Shown in pieces: positions 50,084 to 58,916 of a DNA stretch of 64,000 nucleotides (its first letter is position 1; each line of letters opens with the position of its first letter). Under the pieces are notes generated by a model, which saw only the letters and a list, made by a program, of their open reading frames with translations, was not told the DNA's origin and made no database searches. Both the position numbers and the translations under genes were made by a program. This DNA comes from Streptomyces rubiginosohelvolus (lineage in GTDB: Bacteria; Actinomycetota; Actinomycetes; Streptomycetales; Streptomycetaceae), in contig NZ_BMTW01000001.1 of the NCBI RefSeq assembly GCF_014649875.1, positions 1,426,001 to 1,490,000 on the forward strand. The letters run 5' to 3'.

Positions 50084-51271
50084 TCACTGCCCGTACGCGA
50101 CCAGCAGGTTGGTGGCCGGGACCACGACGAGCCCGCCGCCGGCTCCGAGACCGGTCAGCGGCTGGGAAACGTTGTGCTCGTCGGGCTCGTTGATCGGCGC
50201 GCCGACATCGGTGGACCAGACGGACTGGCCGGTGGCCCCGTTGAGGGCCCACAGCTGACCGCTCAGCGAGCCGACGTAGACGTAGCCGTTGACGACGATC
50301 GGCGCCGTGCTGATCCGGCCGTCGCCCTGGAACGTCCAGCGACTGGCGAGGGTGCGGCTGTGCCGCTCCTGCAGCACGCCGTCATCGACGAAGTAGCCCT
50401 GGCGTCCGTCGAAGGCGGGCGCCGGCGACCATCCGTTGGCCGGATAGGTGCCGCGGACCTTCCCGTCGGCGACGTTGAGCACCGAAGGGGCGTCGCCGCT
50501 GCCGTCGCGGGTCCAGACACCGCCGTCGGCGACGACCGGGGTGCGGCCACCACCGCCGGAGCAGTCGGTCCGGCGGTCCCAGACCGGACCGCCCGACGCC
50601 GGTTCGAAGGCGTAGGTCCGACTGCAGGCGTACGAGACGTAGACCCCGTTCGCCGTGACGGCGGGCGAGCTCATGTCCCCGTTCTGGACGGGACGCGTCC
50701 ACCGCACCGTCCCGTCGGCGGCGTTCACCGCGTACAGGGTGCCGCCCGAACCGGCCCCTCCGGTGTACACGACACCGCCGGAGAAGGTGGGCGGGGAGGT
50801 GAAGGACCACTGGTCCGGCAGCGCGACGGTCCAGAGCACTGCCCCGGTGGCCGGATGGAAGGCCGTCAGCACACCGTCGGGGTTCTGGGCGTAGAGCCGC
50901 CCGCCCCCGTACGCGAGCGCGGACCACCAGTAGGTGCCGCCCAGGTCGACCGGCTCCCAGGCGTTCTCGCCGGTGTCCGCGTCGAGGGCGTGCAGGACGG
51001 TGCCGTACCCGTCCGGCGAGGCGACGGTCACGAAGACCCGACCGCCCGCCACGACGGGATAGGAGACGCTCCCGCCCAGGTCACGGGACCATTTCCGGCT
51101 GAGCGGCGGAGCACCCACGCCGGAATCGACGAGGCTTCCATCGTGCCGTGCGTTGATCTGGTAGGTGGTCGAGGAGCCGGTCTGCGCCGACTGCGCGCCG
51201 ACCGGCGTCACGAAGGTGACTGCCGCCAGCGCCGCACCGAACAGCACGGCAACGGTTCTTCGAAGCTTCAC
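50084..51271 (-). CDS. Secreted PQQ-like beta-propeller protein
   Basis: 395 residues. A signal peptide (MKLRRTVAVLFGAALAAVTF, cleavage near VTPVGAQSA) precedes a beta-propeller with repeated PQQ-like blades: ALDADTGENAWE, AFHPATGAVLWTV, AVNAADGTVRWTRP, AFEPASGGPVWDRR and ALNGATGQSVWSTDV. Lone propellers of this kind often act in scaffolding or binding; the enzyme residues of quinoprotein dehydrogenases are not obvious, so catalysis is doubtful. Two Cys in YACSRTYAF and RTDCSGGGG could form a disulfide. It is a single-gene unit. Confidence 0.82.
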   Translation of the reverse strand: MKLRRTVAVLFGAALAAVTFVTPVGAQSAQTGSSTTYQINARHDGSLVDSGVGAPPLSRKWSRDLGGSVSYPVVAGGRVFVTVASPDGYGTVLHALDADTGENAWEPVDLGGTYWWSALAYGGGRLYAQNPDGVLTAFHPATGAVLWTVALPDQWSFTSPPTFSGGVVYTGGAGSGGTLYAVNAADGTVRWTRPVQNGDMSSPAVTANGVYVSYACSRTYAFEPASGGPVWDRRTDCSGGGGRTPVVADGGVWTRDGSGDAPSVLNVADGKVRGTYPANGWSPAPAFDGRQGYFVDDGVLQERHSRTLASRWTFQGDGRISTAPIVVNGYVYVGSLSGQLWALNGATGQSVWSTDVGAPINEPDEHNVSQPLTGLGAGGGLVVVPATNLLVAYGQ

Positions 51272-51498
51272 TCAGGTGTCCCCCATCATCCGGCACCGCC
51301 ACGCGCGATGCGCACCGGGCGGGCCAGACGCGGATCCGCTGACCCGTCTCCGTTCTCCATGGTCCACGACCGAGGAGTCAACCGCCGCTGATTTAAGGCC
51401 AGTTGATTGTCAGCGGACAGGCCGGTACGTCGACCGGTTGTCCGGCGATCGCCGGACCGGCGGTCACGCAGACCGCGGAGGTACGGAGCCGGAGACGC

Positions 51499-52083
51499 TC
51501 AGGCGCCCCGTGTCCGCAGGATCCCCTCGACGCCCAGGAGGAAGGTCTCGGCGATCGGCTTCGGGTCGGAGAGGCAGCCGGCGGCCATGGCGCCGTCGCG
51601 GAGCATGACGAGGTGCCGGCCGGCTCCCTCGGCGGGCTCGTCGCCGACCTGCGCCAGCAGTTCGGTGACGGTCTCCAGGAACCACTGGCGGTGGGCCAGG
51701 ACGGCCTGGTGGATGGGGTGGGCGGCGTCGGCGTATTCCGCCGCCGCGTTGAGGAAGGCGCAGCCGCGGAACCCGGGACTCTGAATGCCTCCGGTGATGA
51801 ACCGGGCGACCGCCCGGACCGCGTCGGCCGCCGACCCCTCGCCCGCCCGCGCGGCCTCGATGCCCGCCCGGATGCCGCGGTCGGCCTGGTCGAGGTAGGC
51901 GAGGACGAGCTCTTCCTTGCCGGTGAAGTGCCGGTACAGCGTGGCGCGGGTGACCTGCGCCTCCGCGATGATCCGGTCGACGCCGACGGAGTGGATGCCC
52001 TCCGCGTAGAAGATCCTCGTCGCCGTGTCGAGCAGCCGGGCCCGCGCCGCCGACGTGCTGCCCCTTCCCGTGCCTTCGCTCAT
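51499..52083 (-). CDS. TetR-family repressor
   Basis: A 194-residue regulator. The HTH is at about residues 30-60 (FYAEGIHSVGVDRIIAEAQ then VTRATLYRHFTGKEELVLA), and the ligand domain follows (TetR_C type, FRGCAFLNAAAEYADAAHP). It is divergent from the DUF308 membrane protein, and two long inverted arms in the gap look like its operator. It probably represses itself and the divergent gene. The ligand is unknown. The 227-bp gap to the propeller gene, on its other side, holds no gene that I can support. Confidence 0.92.
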   Translation of the reverse strand: MSEGTGRGSTSAARARLLDTATRIFYAEGIHSVGVDRIIAEAQVTRATLYRHFTGKEELVLAYLDQADRGIRAGIEAARAGEGSAADAVRAVARFITGGIQSPGFRGCAFLNAAAEYADAAHPIHQAVLAHRQWFLETVTELLAQVGDEPAEGAGRHLVMLRDGAMAAGCLSDPKPIAETFLLGVEGILRTRGA

Positions 52084-52108
52084 GCGGCCAGATTACCGCA
52101 AGGATGAA

Positions 52109-52177
52109 GGAGAACGTTCGGTCTTGACAGAGCGCCCCCCGCCCCCTTCTCATGGTGAATAAGACCGAACGTTCTCC
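52109..52177. promoter_or_regulatory. 17-bp inverted arms and promoter between tetR and DUF308 gene
   Basis: GGAGAACGTTCGGTCTT at 52109-52125 is the exact reverse complement of 52161-52177. The arms are 35 bp apart and each contains a near-palindromic GAACGTTC. A canonical -35 box TTGACA (52124-52129) for the plus strand touches the left arm, and a -10 would fall about 17-18 nt on. Binding at both arms would block both divergent promoters. Confidence 0.8.
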
Positions 52178-52245
52178 CTCTCGCATGGGTGGCCTCCGGT
52201 GCCCAGCCGATCGCCGTGAACTCGGCTTTCCTGAAAGGAACTTCC

Positions 52246-52806
52246 ATGGACACCCTCGTCGGTACCCCTCCCACCACCAGCGTCCCCACCACCCTGCGCA
52301 AGCTGTACTTCCTGCGCTTCGGGTTCGCGGCGGGCTGGGCCGCCCTGCTGTTCGCGACCGCCGACACGCTGGGCACGCTCACCGCCACCCTGCTGGTGAT
52401 CTATCCCCTGTTCGACGTGGCCTGCGCGGTCGTCGACACCCGGTCTGCCCGGACGAACGGCCAACCAGCCCGCGCCCTGTACGCGAACATCGCGCTCAGC
52501 GCCCTCACCGGCATCGGGCTTGCCGTCGCGGCCACCTCCGGCATCCCCGCCGTCCTGCGGATCTGGGGCGCCTGGGCGATCGCCGCGGGCATGGTCCAAC
52601 TCGTCGTCGGCCTCGCGCGACGCCACCTGGGCGGCCAGTGGGCGATGATCGCCAGCGGCGGCATCTCCACGCTCGCCGGTGCCTCGTTCATCGCCCAGGC
52701 GGGCCAGGACGGCGCCTCCCTGACCAGTCTGGCCGGCTACGCCTTCCTGGGCGGCGTCTTCTTCCTCGTCTCCGCACTCCGCCTGCGCGATGAGCACGGC
52801 CGGTAG
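52246..52806 (+). CDS. DUF308/HdeD-like membrane protein
   Basis: 186 residues with about six TM segments (for example LRFGFAAGWAALLFATADTL, TATLLVIYPLFDVACAVV, ALYANIALSALTGIGLAVAA, IWGAWAIAAGMVQLVVGLA, then two more at the C-terminus). This fits the DUF308/HdeD-like family, which has poorly known stress or transport-related roles. AAAGGAA is 8 nt before the ATG; upstream in-frame codons overlap the operator. The divergent TetR gene and paired operator suggest ligand-induced expression. Confidence 0.8.
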   Translation: MDTLVGTPPTTSVPTTLRKLYFLRFGFAAGWAALLFATADTLGTLTATLLVIYPLFDVACAVVDTRSARTNGQPARALYANIALSALTGIGLAVAATSGIPAVLRIWGAWAIAAGMVQLVVGLARRHLGGQWAMIASGGISTLAGASFIAQAGQDGASLTSLAGYAFLGGVFFLVSALRLRDEHGR

Positions 52807-52878
52807 CCCGCCGACCCGCGCGGTACGGCCGGAACCGGGCGAGCGGCCCCGGCCCGCCCCGGGTGGCATCCTGCACCC

Positions 52879-53145
52879 ATGCGAACCGGAACCGGTCTGA
52901 CCGAGAAGAACCTGCGGCGGCTTCTCAACGAGTGGGATCCGATCGGCGTCGCCGACGAAGTGCCCGACGAGTACGACTGCATGCTCGCGCCTCTCCTCGG
53001 GAGGCTCCGCCGTGGCGCGGACCATGCGGAGATCGCCGCGTTCCTGCGGACCGAACTGGTGGAGCACTTCGGCCTCACCCCCATACCGTCGGAGCTCGAG
53101 GCGGTGGCCACCCGCTTGATGGCCCTGAAGGCCGAAGACGCATGA
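52879..53145 (+). CDS. Small acidic protein, DUF1871-like
   Basis: 88 residues: TGLTEKNLRRLLNEWDPIGV at the N-terminus, an acidic DEVPDEYDCMLAPLLGRLRR middle, then a helical part and TPIPSELEAVATRLM. The LNEWDPIG..DEYD pattern is shared with DUF1871-like small helical proteins. Function is not known. The start ATG has little ribosome-binding sequence. The stop overlaps the next gene by ATGA, which suggests that the two are coupled. Confidence 0.65.
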   Translation: MRTGTGLTEKNLRRLLNEWDPIGVADEVPDEYDCMLAPLLGRLRRGADHAEIAAFLRTELVEHFGLTPIPSELEAVATRLMALKAEDA

Positions 53146-54395
53146 GCGGCGAGCGAGAGGCCCGGACCATGGCGGAGAAGACGCTCCACACCACGGATGA
53201 CGGCGTCGGCAGCGGACCACGCCGGGCCCCCGGACAGTCCGCACAGGTCATCCTGAGCAACGAGCCCGGCTCGTTCGCCTGGAGCGTCCTGGCCAACCGC
53301 CATCCGGCGTTGATCCAGCAGGTACGGGACGCCTTTCCGTATGGCCCCCGCCAGCACCGGGCACTCGACGCCCTGCTGGAGCAGAACAACAACGGAGTGA
53401 TCGAACCGCTCGCCCCCTCGGAGTCCGATCACGAGCAGTGGTCGGCCTGGGGGCGGGAGTTCTTCGGACGATCCTGGTTCGACGCCCCGTTCCTCTGGGC
53501 GGAGAGCTACTTCTACCGCAGGCTCCTCGACGCCATCGGATACTTCGGTACGGGCCCGTGGCGGGGCGTCGACCCCTTCGCTCCCTTCAAGCAGGCCGAG
53601 CTTCGCGGTACGGCGGTGGGCGAGGAGCTCCGCGCCCTGGACGCGCTCGCCGACGTACCGGCCGACGAGCGAGCCACGGCCCTGCTCCGCGCCTCGGTCT
53701 GGGGCAACCGAGCGGACCTGGGCTTCCGCGTCACGGAGAAGGGTGCGGCACCCGACGCTGCCGTCGATGACCTGGTCGCCGACGACAGCGCTCTGCTCTG
53801 GCACCTCCTGCCCGCCGGAGCCGACGCCACGGTCGCCGTGGTGGCCGACAACGCGGGGCGGGAGCTGATCCCGGACCTGATCCTCATCGACCACCTCCTC
53901 CTGCATCGCCACGCCGAGCGGATCGTGCTCCACGTGAAGCCCTACCCGTACTACGTCTCCGACGCGATGACGGCCGACGTGGTCGACTGCCTGCGCCGCT
54001 TGGTGGAGGCACCCGGCGAGGCGGGCCGCATCGGAAGCCGCCTCTGGGACGCCATGGCGACGGGGCGCCTGGAGGTCCGGGCCCATCCGTTCTTCTGCGC
54101 CCCGCTGCCGTACGAGGAGATGCCGGCGGACTTGCGGGCGGAGTTCGCGTCGGCCGCCGTGACGATCCTGAAGGGCGACCTCAACTACCGCCGTCTGGTA
54201 GGCGATCGGACGTGGGACGCGACGGCCCCGTTCGCCGACCGCACGGCGTACTTCCCCGGGGCGGTGGCGGCGCTGCGCACACTGAAGTCCGACGTGATGG
54301 TGGGGCTGGAGCAGAAGACGCTGGACGCTCTGGAACGGTCCGGCGCGGCTTGGCGGACGAGCGGTACGCATGCCTTGATCCAGGTGCGCGGGTAG
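53142..54395 (+). CDS. ARMT1/DUF89-family damage-control phosphatase-like protein
   Basis: 417 residues. Matches the DUF89/ARMT1 family: AESYFYRRLLDAIGYFG, the metal-binding segment VVADNAGRELIPDLILIDHL (about 226-245), and LKGDLNYRRLVGDRTWD (about 344-360), which supply the Asp/Asn/Lys set typical of these Mg2+/Mn2+-dependent phosphatases. The family dephosphorylates damaged sugar phosphates or nucleotides and was proposed as methyltransferase for PCNA in human ARMT1. The in-frame ATG at 53169, with GAGAGGCC upstream, is an alternative start. It overlaps the small DUF1871-like gene. Confidence 0.85.
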   Translation: MSGEREARTMAEKTLHTTDDGVGSGPRRAPGQSAQVILSNEPGSFAWSVLANRHPALIQQVRDAFPYGPRQHRALDALLEQNNNGVIEPLAPSESDHEQWSAWGREFFGRSWFDAPFLWAESYFYRRLLDAIGYFGTGPWRGVDPFAPFKQAELRGTAVGEELRALDALADVPADERATALLRASVWGNRADLGFRVTEKGAAPDAAVDDLVADDSALLWHLLPAGADATVAVVADNAGRELIPDLILIDHLLLHRHAERIVLHVKPYPYYVSDAMTADVVDCLRRLVEAPGEAGRIGSRLWDAMATGRLEVRAHPFFCAPLPYEEMPADLRAEFASAAVTILKGDLNYRRLVGDRTWDATAPFADRTAYFPGAVAALRTLKSDVMVGLEQKTLDALERSGAAWRTSGTHALIQVRG

Positions 54396-54430
54396 ATCCG
54401 GTCTCCCGAGCCGAGCCACCCACGCTGAAC

Positions 54431-54468
54431 GTCGAAGGCCCCCGCAGCAAGCTGCGGGGGCCTTCGAC
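54431..54468. terminator. Bidirectional terminator between the ARMT1-like gene and tRNA-Ser
   Basis: An 18-bp perfect stem (GTCGAAGGCCCCCGCAGC with its complement) around an AA loop, 35 nt after the DUF89 gene and 20 nt from the tRNA 3' end. Confidence 0.88.
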
Positions 54469-54488
54469 GTATTGCCCGGTGAGAGCAA

Positions 54489-54576
54489 TGGCGGAGGATA
54501 CGAGATTCGAACTCGTGAGGGGTTGCCCCCAACACGCTTTCCAAGCGTGCGCCCTAGGCCACTAGGCGAATCCTCC
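54489..54576 (-). tRNA. tRNA-Ser (anticodon GGA)
   Basis: An 88-nt tRNA with CCA encoded at the 3' end. It has the acceptor stem GGAGGAT/ATCCTCC, discriminator G, anticodon stem-loop CGCTTGGAAAGCG giving anticodon GGA, a long variable arm (GGGGGCAACCCC) and T-loop GTTCGAATC. The long variable arm and the anticodon make serine clear. It reads the UCC/UCU codons. Confidence 0.96.
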
Positions 54577-54705
54577 GCCGCAAACAATACAAGACGTTTG
54601 AGGGTGCTCGCGAACACGATCCCCGGAGATCGTCCGGAGACGGTCCGCAGGTCGTTCGCCGGGGGCGGGCGGGTGGACCGGAGGGGGTGGGGATCCGCTA
54701 AGGTG

Positions 54706-54801
54706 GGCGTCAGCCCCTCACGTGGCGCTATCTGACTGAACTCCCCCAGGGCCGGAAGGCAGCAAGGGTAGGTTGGCTCTGGCGGGTGCGTGGGGGGCCC
54801 T
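54706..54801 (+). ncRNA. ffs: Signal recognition particle RNA (small bacterial type)
   Basis: The invariant SRP domain IV hairpin is present: CAGGGCCGGAAGGCAGCAAG then GGTAGGTTGGCTCTG. The ends pair (GCCCCTCACG with CGTGGGGGGC). It binds Ffh to target nascent membrane proteins. It lies directly upstream of dnaX, a typical actinobacterial position. The exact ends are by pairing and may be a few nt off. Confidence 0.93.
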
Positions 54802-54850
54802 TTGCGTTCACCGCGAGGTGCCTGTGGGGTCGGGTGTCAGTCCGCCCCGA

Positions 54851-54856
54851 TAACCT
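54851..54856 (+). promoter_or_regulatory. -10 box (TAACCT) of dnaX, probably leaderless
   Basis: TAACCT ends 7 nt before the dnaX GTG with no ribosome-binding site between, as expected for a leaderless mRNA. Confidence 0.45.
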
Positions 54857-54863
54857 CGTAGGT

Positions 54864-57158
54864 GTGTCGTCCCTTGCGCTGTACCGCCGCTACCGCCCCG
54901 AGTCGTTCGCCGAGGTCATCGGTCAGGAGCATGTCACTGACCCGCTCCAGCAGGCCCTGCGGAACAACCGGGTCAATCACGCGTACCTGTTCAGCGGGCC
55001 GCGCGGCTGTGGAAAGACGACCAGCGCGCGCATCCTCGCCCGCTGTCTGAACTGCGAGCAGGGGCCCACACCGACCCCGTGCGGGGAGTGCCAGTCCTGC
55101 CAGGACCTCGCGCGGAACGGGCCGGGGTCCATCGATGTCATCGAGATCGACGCCGCGTCCCACGGTGGTGTGGACGACGCCCGTGATCTGCGCGAGAAGG
55201 CGTTCTTCGGGCCCGCCTCCAGTCGTTACAAGATCTACATCATCGACGAGGCGCACATGGTCACCCCGGCGGGCTTCAACGCCCTGCTGAAGGTGGTCGA
55301 GGAGCCGCCGGAGCACCTCAAGTTCATCTTCGCGACGACCGAGCCCGAGAAGGTCATCGGGACGATCCGGTCGCGTACGCACCACTATCCGTTCCGGCTG
55401 GTGCCGCCCGGCACCCTGCGCAGCTATCTCGCCGAGGTGTGCGGGCGGGAGAACAGCCCGGTCGAGGACGGCGTCCTTCCGCTCGTCGTGCGCGCCGGGG
55501 CCGGGTCCGTGCGTGACTCGATGTCCGTCATGGACCAGCTGCTGGCCGGGGCGGGCGACGACGGTGTGACGTATGCCATGGCCACCTCGCTCCTCGGGTA
55601 CACCGACGGCTCCCTCCTCGACTCGATCGTCGACGCCTTCGCCGCCGGCGACGGGGCCGCCGCCTTCGAGGTCGTGGACCGGGTCATCGAGGGCGGCAAC
55701 GATCCGCGTCGGTTCGTGGCCGATCTCCTGGAGCGGCTGCGGGATCTGGTGATCCTCGCCGCCGTGCCCGATGCGGGGGAGAAGGGGCTCATCGACGCCC
55801 CCGCCGACGTCGTCGAGCGCATGCAGGCCCAGGCCTCCGTCTTCGGCGCCGCCGAGCTCAGCCGCGCCGCCGACCTCGTCAACGACGGGCTCACGGAGAT
55901 GCGCGGCGCCACCTCGCCGCGCCTCCAGGTCGAGCTGATCTGCGCCCGGGTCCTGCTGCCCGCCGCCTACGACGACGAGCGGTCGCTGCAGGCCCGGCTC
56001 GACCGGCTGGAGCGCGGGGCCTCGGCCGCCGCTGCCGGTGCGTTCGCAGCCCCGCCCGTCGGTGCCGCGCCCATGGGGTACGTGCCGGGCCCCGACGCCC
56101 ATGTGCCGCAGGGTCATGCCGCCCAAGGCCCCGCGCCCATGGCCCCCGCCGGTCCGGACGCCGCCCGTGCCGCCGCGCGGGGCGAGGCGCCGCCCGCTGC
56201 TCCGGCGGCCTACGCACCGCCCCCCGCCCCGGCCGCCTACGCACCGCCCCCCGCCGAGCCCGCCCCGCAGGCCCCCCCGGCGCCTGCCCCCGAGTCCGGC
56301 CAGCGGCCCGGTTCCTGGCCCGCCGCCGCAGGGGCCGGATCCGGAGCCGGAGCCGGGGAGCAGGCCCGTCGGCCCGGTGGCTGGCCCACCGCGTCCGCCC
56401 CCGGCAGCGGACCGGCCCCCGCCGCCACCCCGCCGCCCGCCGCGGCTCCGGTCGCTCCGGCGGCTCCCGCCGCACCGGCCGCGCCCGAGGGCGGGCAGAA
56501 CATGGCCCAGGGCGCCGCCCAGGTGCGGAACATGTGGCCCGACATCCTGGAGGCGGTCAAGAACCGCCGCCGCTTCACCTGGATCCTGCTCAGCCAGAAC
56601 GCCCAGGTCGCCGGGTTCGACGGGACGACGCTCCAGCTCGGCTTCCTCAACGCGGGCGCCCGCGACAACTTCGCCAGCAGCGGCAGCGAGGAGGTCCTGA
56701 AGCAGGCCCTCGCCGAGCGCTTCAACGCCCAGTGGCGCATCGAAGCGGTCATCGACCCCTCCGGTGGCGGCGGGATGCCCCCGCAGGCCGGTGGCGGTGG
56801 CGGACGTCCCGCCCCGCAGTACCAGCCCGCCCCGGCGGCCCCCGCCGCGCCGGTCGCGTACGAGCCCCGGCCCCAGCACGCGCCCCCGCAGCAGTCCGCG
56901 CCCGCGCCGCAGGGGCAGCCCGCCCCGTCGGCCCAGCAGCCGCCTCCCGCCGCGCCGCCGCAGGGCCGGGATGCCGCGCCCGCCCCCGAGGCTTCTCGCA
57001 GTTCGTACGGGGCCGAGCCGCCACGCTCCGTCTCCCCTGAGGACGACGTTCCGGAGGACGACGATCCGGATCTCGTCGACTCCGCGCTCTCCGGCCACGA
57101 CCTGATCGTCCGCGAGCTCGGCGCCACGGTGATCGACGAGTTCGCCAACGAGCAGTGA
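54864..57158 (+). CDS. dnaX: DNA polymerase III subunit gamma/tau
   Basis: 764 residues. Clamp-loader ATPase of the replisome. The AAA+ part has SSLALYRRYRPESFAEVIGQ at the start, Walker A SGPRGCGKTTSA near residue 43, a zinc site CLNCEQGPTPTPCGECQSC near 63-81, Walker B IIDEAHM, and sensor/SRC motif TIRSRTHHY. Domain III follows to about residue 370. The next 160 residues are a Pro/Ala-rich linker, then a conserved tau-like domain (NMWPDILEAVKNRRRFTWIL) and another Pro-rich tail. The GTG start has a leaderless promoter. No frameshift site for a separate gamma form is apparent. Confidence 0.96.
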   Translation: MSSLALYRRYRPESFAEVIGQEHVTDPLQQALRNNRVNHAYLFSGPRGCGKTTSARILARCLNCEQGPTPTPCGECQSCQDLARNGPGSIDVIEIDAASHGGVDDARDLREKAFFGPASSRYKIYIIDEAHMVTPAGFNALLKVVEEPPEHLKFIFATTEPEKVIGTIRSRTHHYPFRLVPPGTLRSYLAEVCGRENSPVEDGVLPLVVRAGAGSVRDSMSVMDQLLAGAGDDGVTYAMATSLLGYTDGSLLDSIVDAFAAGDGAAAFEVVDRVIEGGNDPRRFVADLLERLRDLVILAAVPDAGEKGLIDAPADVVERMQAQASVFGAAELSRAADLVNDGLTEMRGATSPRLQVELICARVLLPAAYDDERSLQARLDRLERGASAAAAGAFAAPPVGAAPMGYVPGPDAHVPQGHAAQGPAPMAPAGPDAARAAARGEAPPAAPAAYAPPPAPAAYAPPPAEPAPQAPPAPAPESGQRPGSWPAAAGAGSGAGAGEQARRPGGWPTASAPGSGPAPAATPPPAAAPVAPAAPAAPAAPEGGQNMAQGAAQVRNMWPDILEAVKNRRRFTWILLSQNAQVAGFDGTTLQLGFLNAGARDNFASSGSEEVLKQALAERFNAQWRIEAVIDPSGGGGMPPQAGGGGGRPAPQYQPAPAAPAAPVAYEPRPQHAPPQQSAPAPQGQPAPSAQQPPPAAPPQGRDAAPAPEASRSSYGAEPPRSVSPEDDVPEDDDPDLVDSALSGHDLIVRELGATVIDEFANEQ

Positions 57159-57194
57159 GGCAGCCCCCACCCTCAGGCGCCGGCCGTCCTCCGG

Positions 57195-57279
57195 CCACCC
57201 ACCGGCGGCCGACCGGGCTCGCCGCGCCCGGCGGTGCGTCCACCCACCGGCGGCCGTCGGGGCTCCCCCTGCCCGGCGG
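57195..57279 (+). repeat. Imperfect 40-bp tandem repeat upstream of purD
   Basis: Two copies at a 45-bp period share CCACCCACCGGCGGCCG, then GGGCTC-like and GCCCGGCGG segments. They fill the 135-bp gap between dnaX and purD and end 2 nt before the purD -10 box. They might include a regulatory site, but GC-rich duplication by chance is equally plausible. Confidence 0.7.
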
Positions 57280-57280
57280 C

Positions 57281-57286
57281 TAGGCT
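57281..57286 (+). promoter_or_regulatory. -10 box (TAGGCT) of purD, probably leaderless
   Basis: TAGGCT ends 7 nt before the GTG start. No ribosome-binding site is present in the gap. Confidence 0.55.
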
Positions 57287-57293
57287 GCATCCC

Positions 57294-58544
<1,251 letters not shown>

Positions 58545-58916
58545 CCGCACCCCGGGTCGCCCTCCCGCAGCCCGCACACGCCCCCGGGCCCCGCAGCCCC
58601 TCGCACCCGCCCCCCCCGCACGCCACCGGCGTACGCGGCAGGCGCGAGGGGCTGTCCCGTGCCACCAGCCCGTTCCCCGGCCTGCCCCATGGGCGCGAAC
58701 ACGTCAGCAGCTTTGCCCAAAGCCATTCCATCGGGTGACGACTGGGCTATCCGGATGACGGCCGCCGGACCCCCAACTAGGGTGCGGCGCAAGCGTTCCG
58801 GCACTTGGCCCACCGGCATTGCGATGTCGGTGACGGGTGCCACAGTGGGGGAGTGAGCTACACCGCCGCGAGGGCCAAGAGGGCCGCGATGAGGGCAGAG
58901 GGGGTGACGTCCGGCC
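58545..58916. other. Gene-free gap after purD
   Basis: 372 bp without a gene I can support. An 11-bp stem (CAGCCCCTCGC at 58594-58604 with GCGAGGGGCTG at 58644-58654) with a 39-nt loop may terminate purD. A -10-like TAGGGT near 58778 could start the next gene's transcript. I see nothing else. Confidence 0.45.

Noticed and set aside
58659..58856. A 65-codon ORF in the purD-M48 gap
   Set aside because: No ribosome-binding site, no family resemblance, and the composition looks non-coding.
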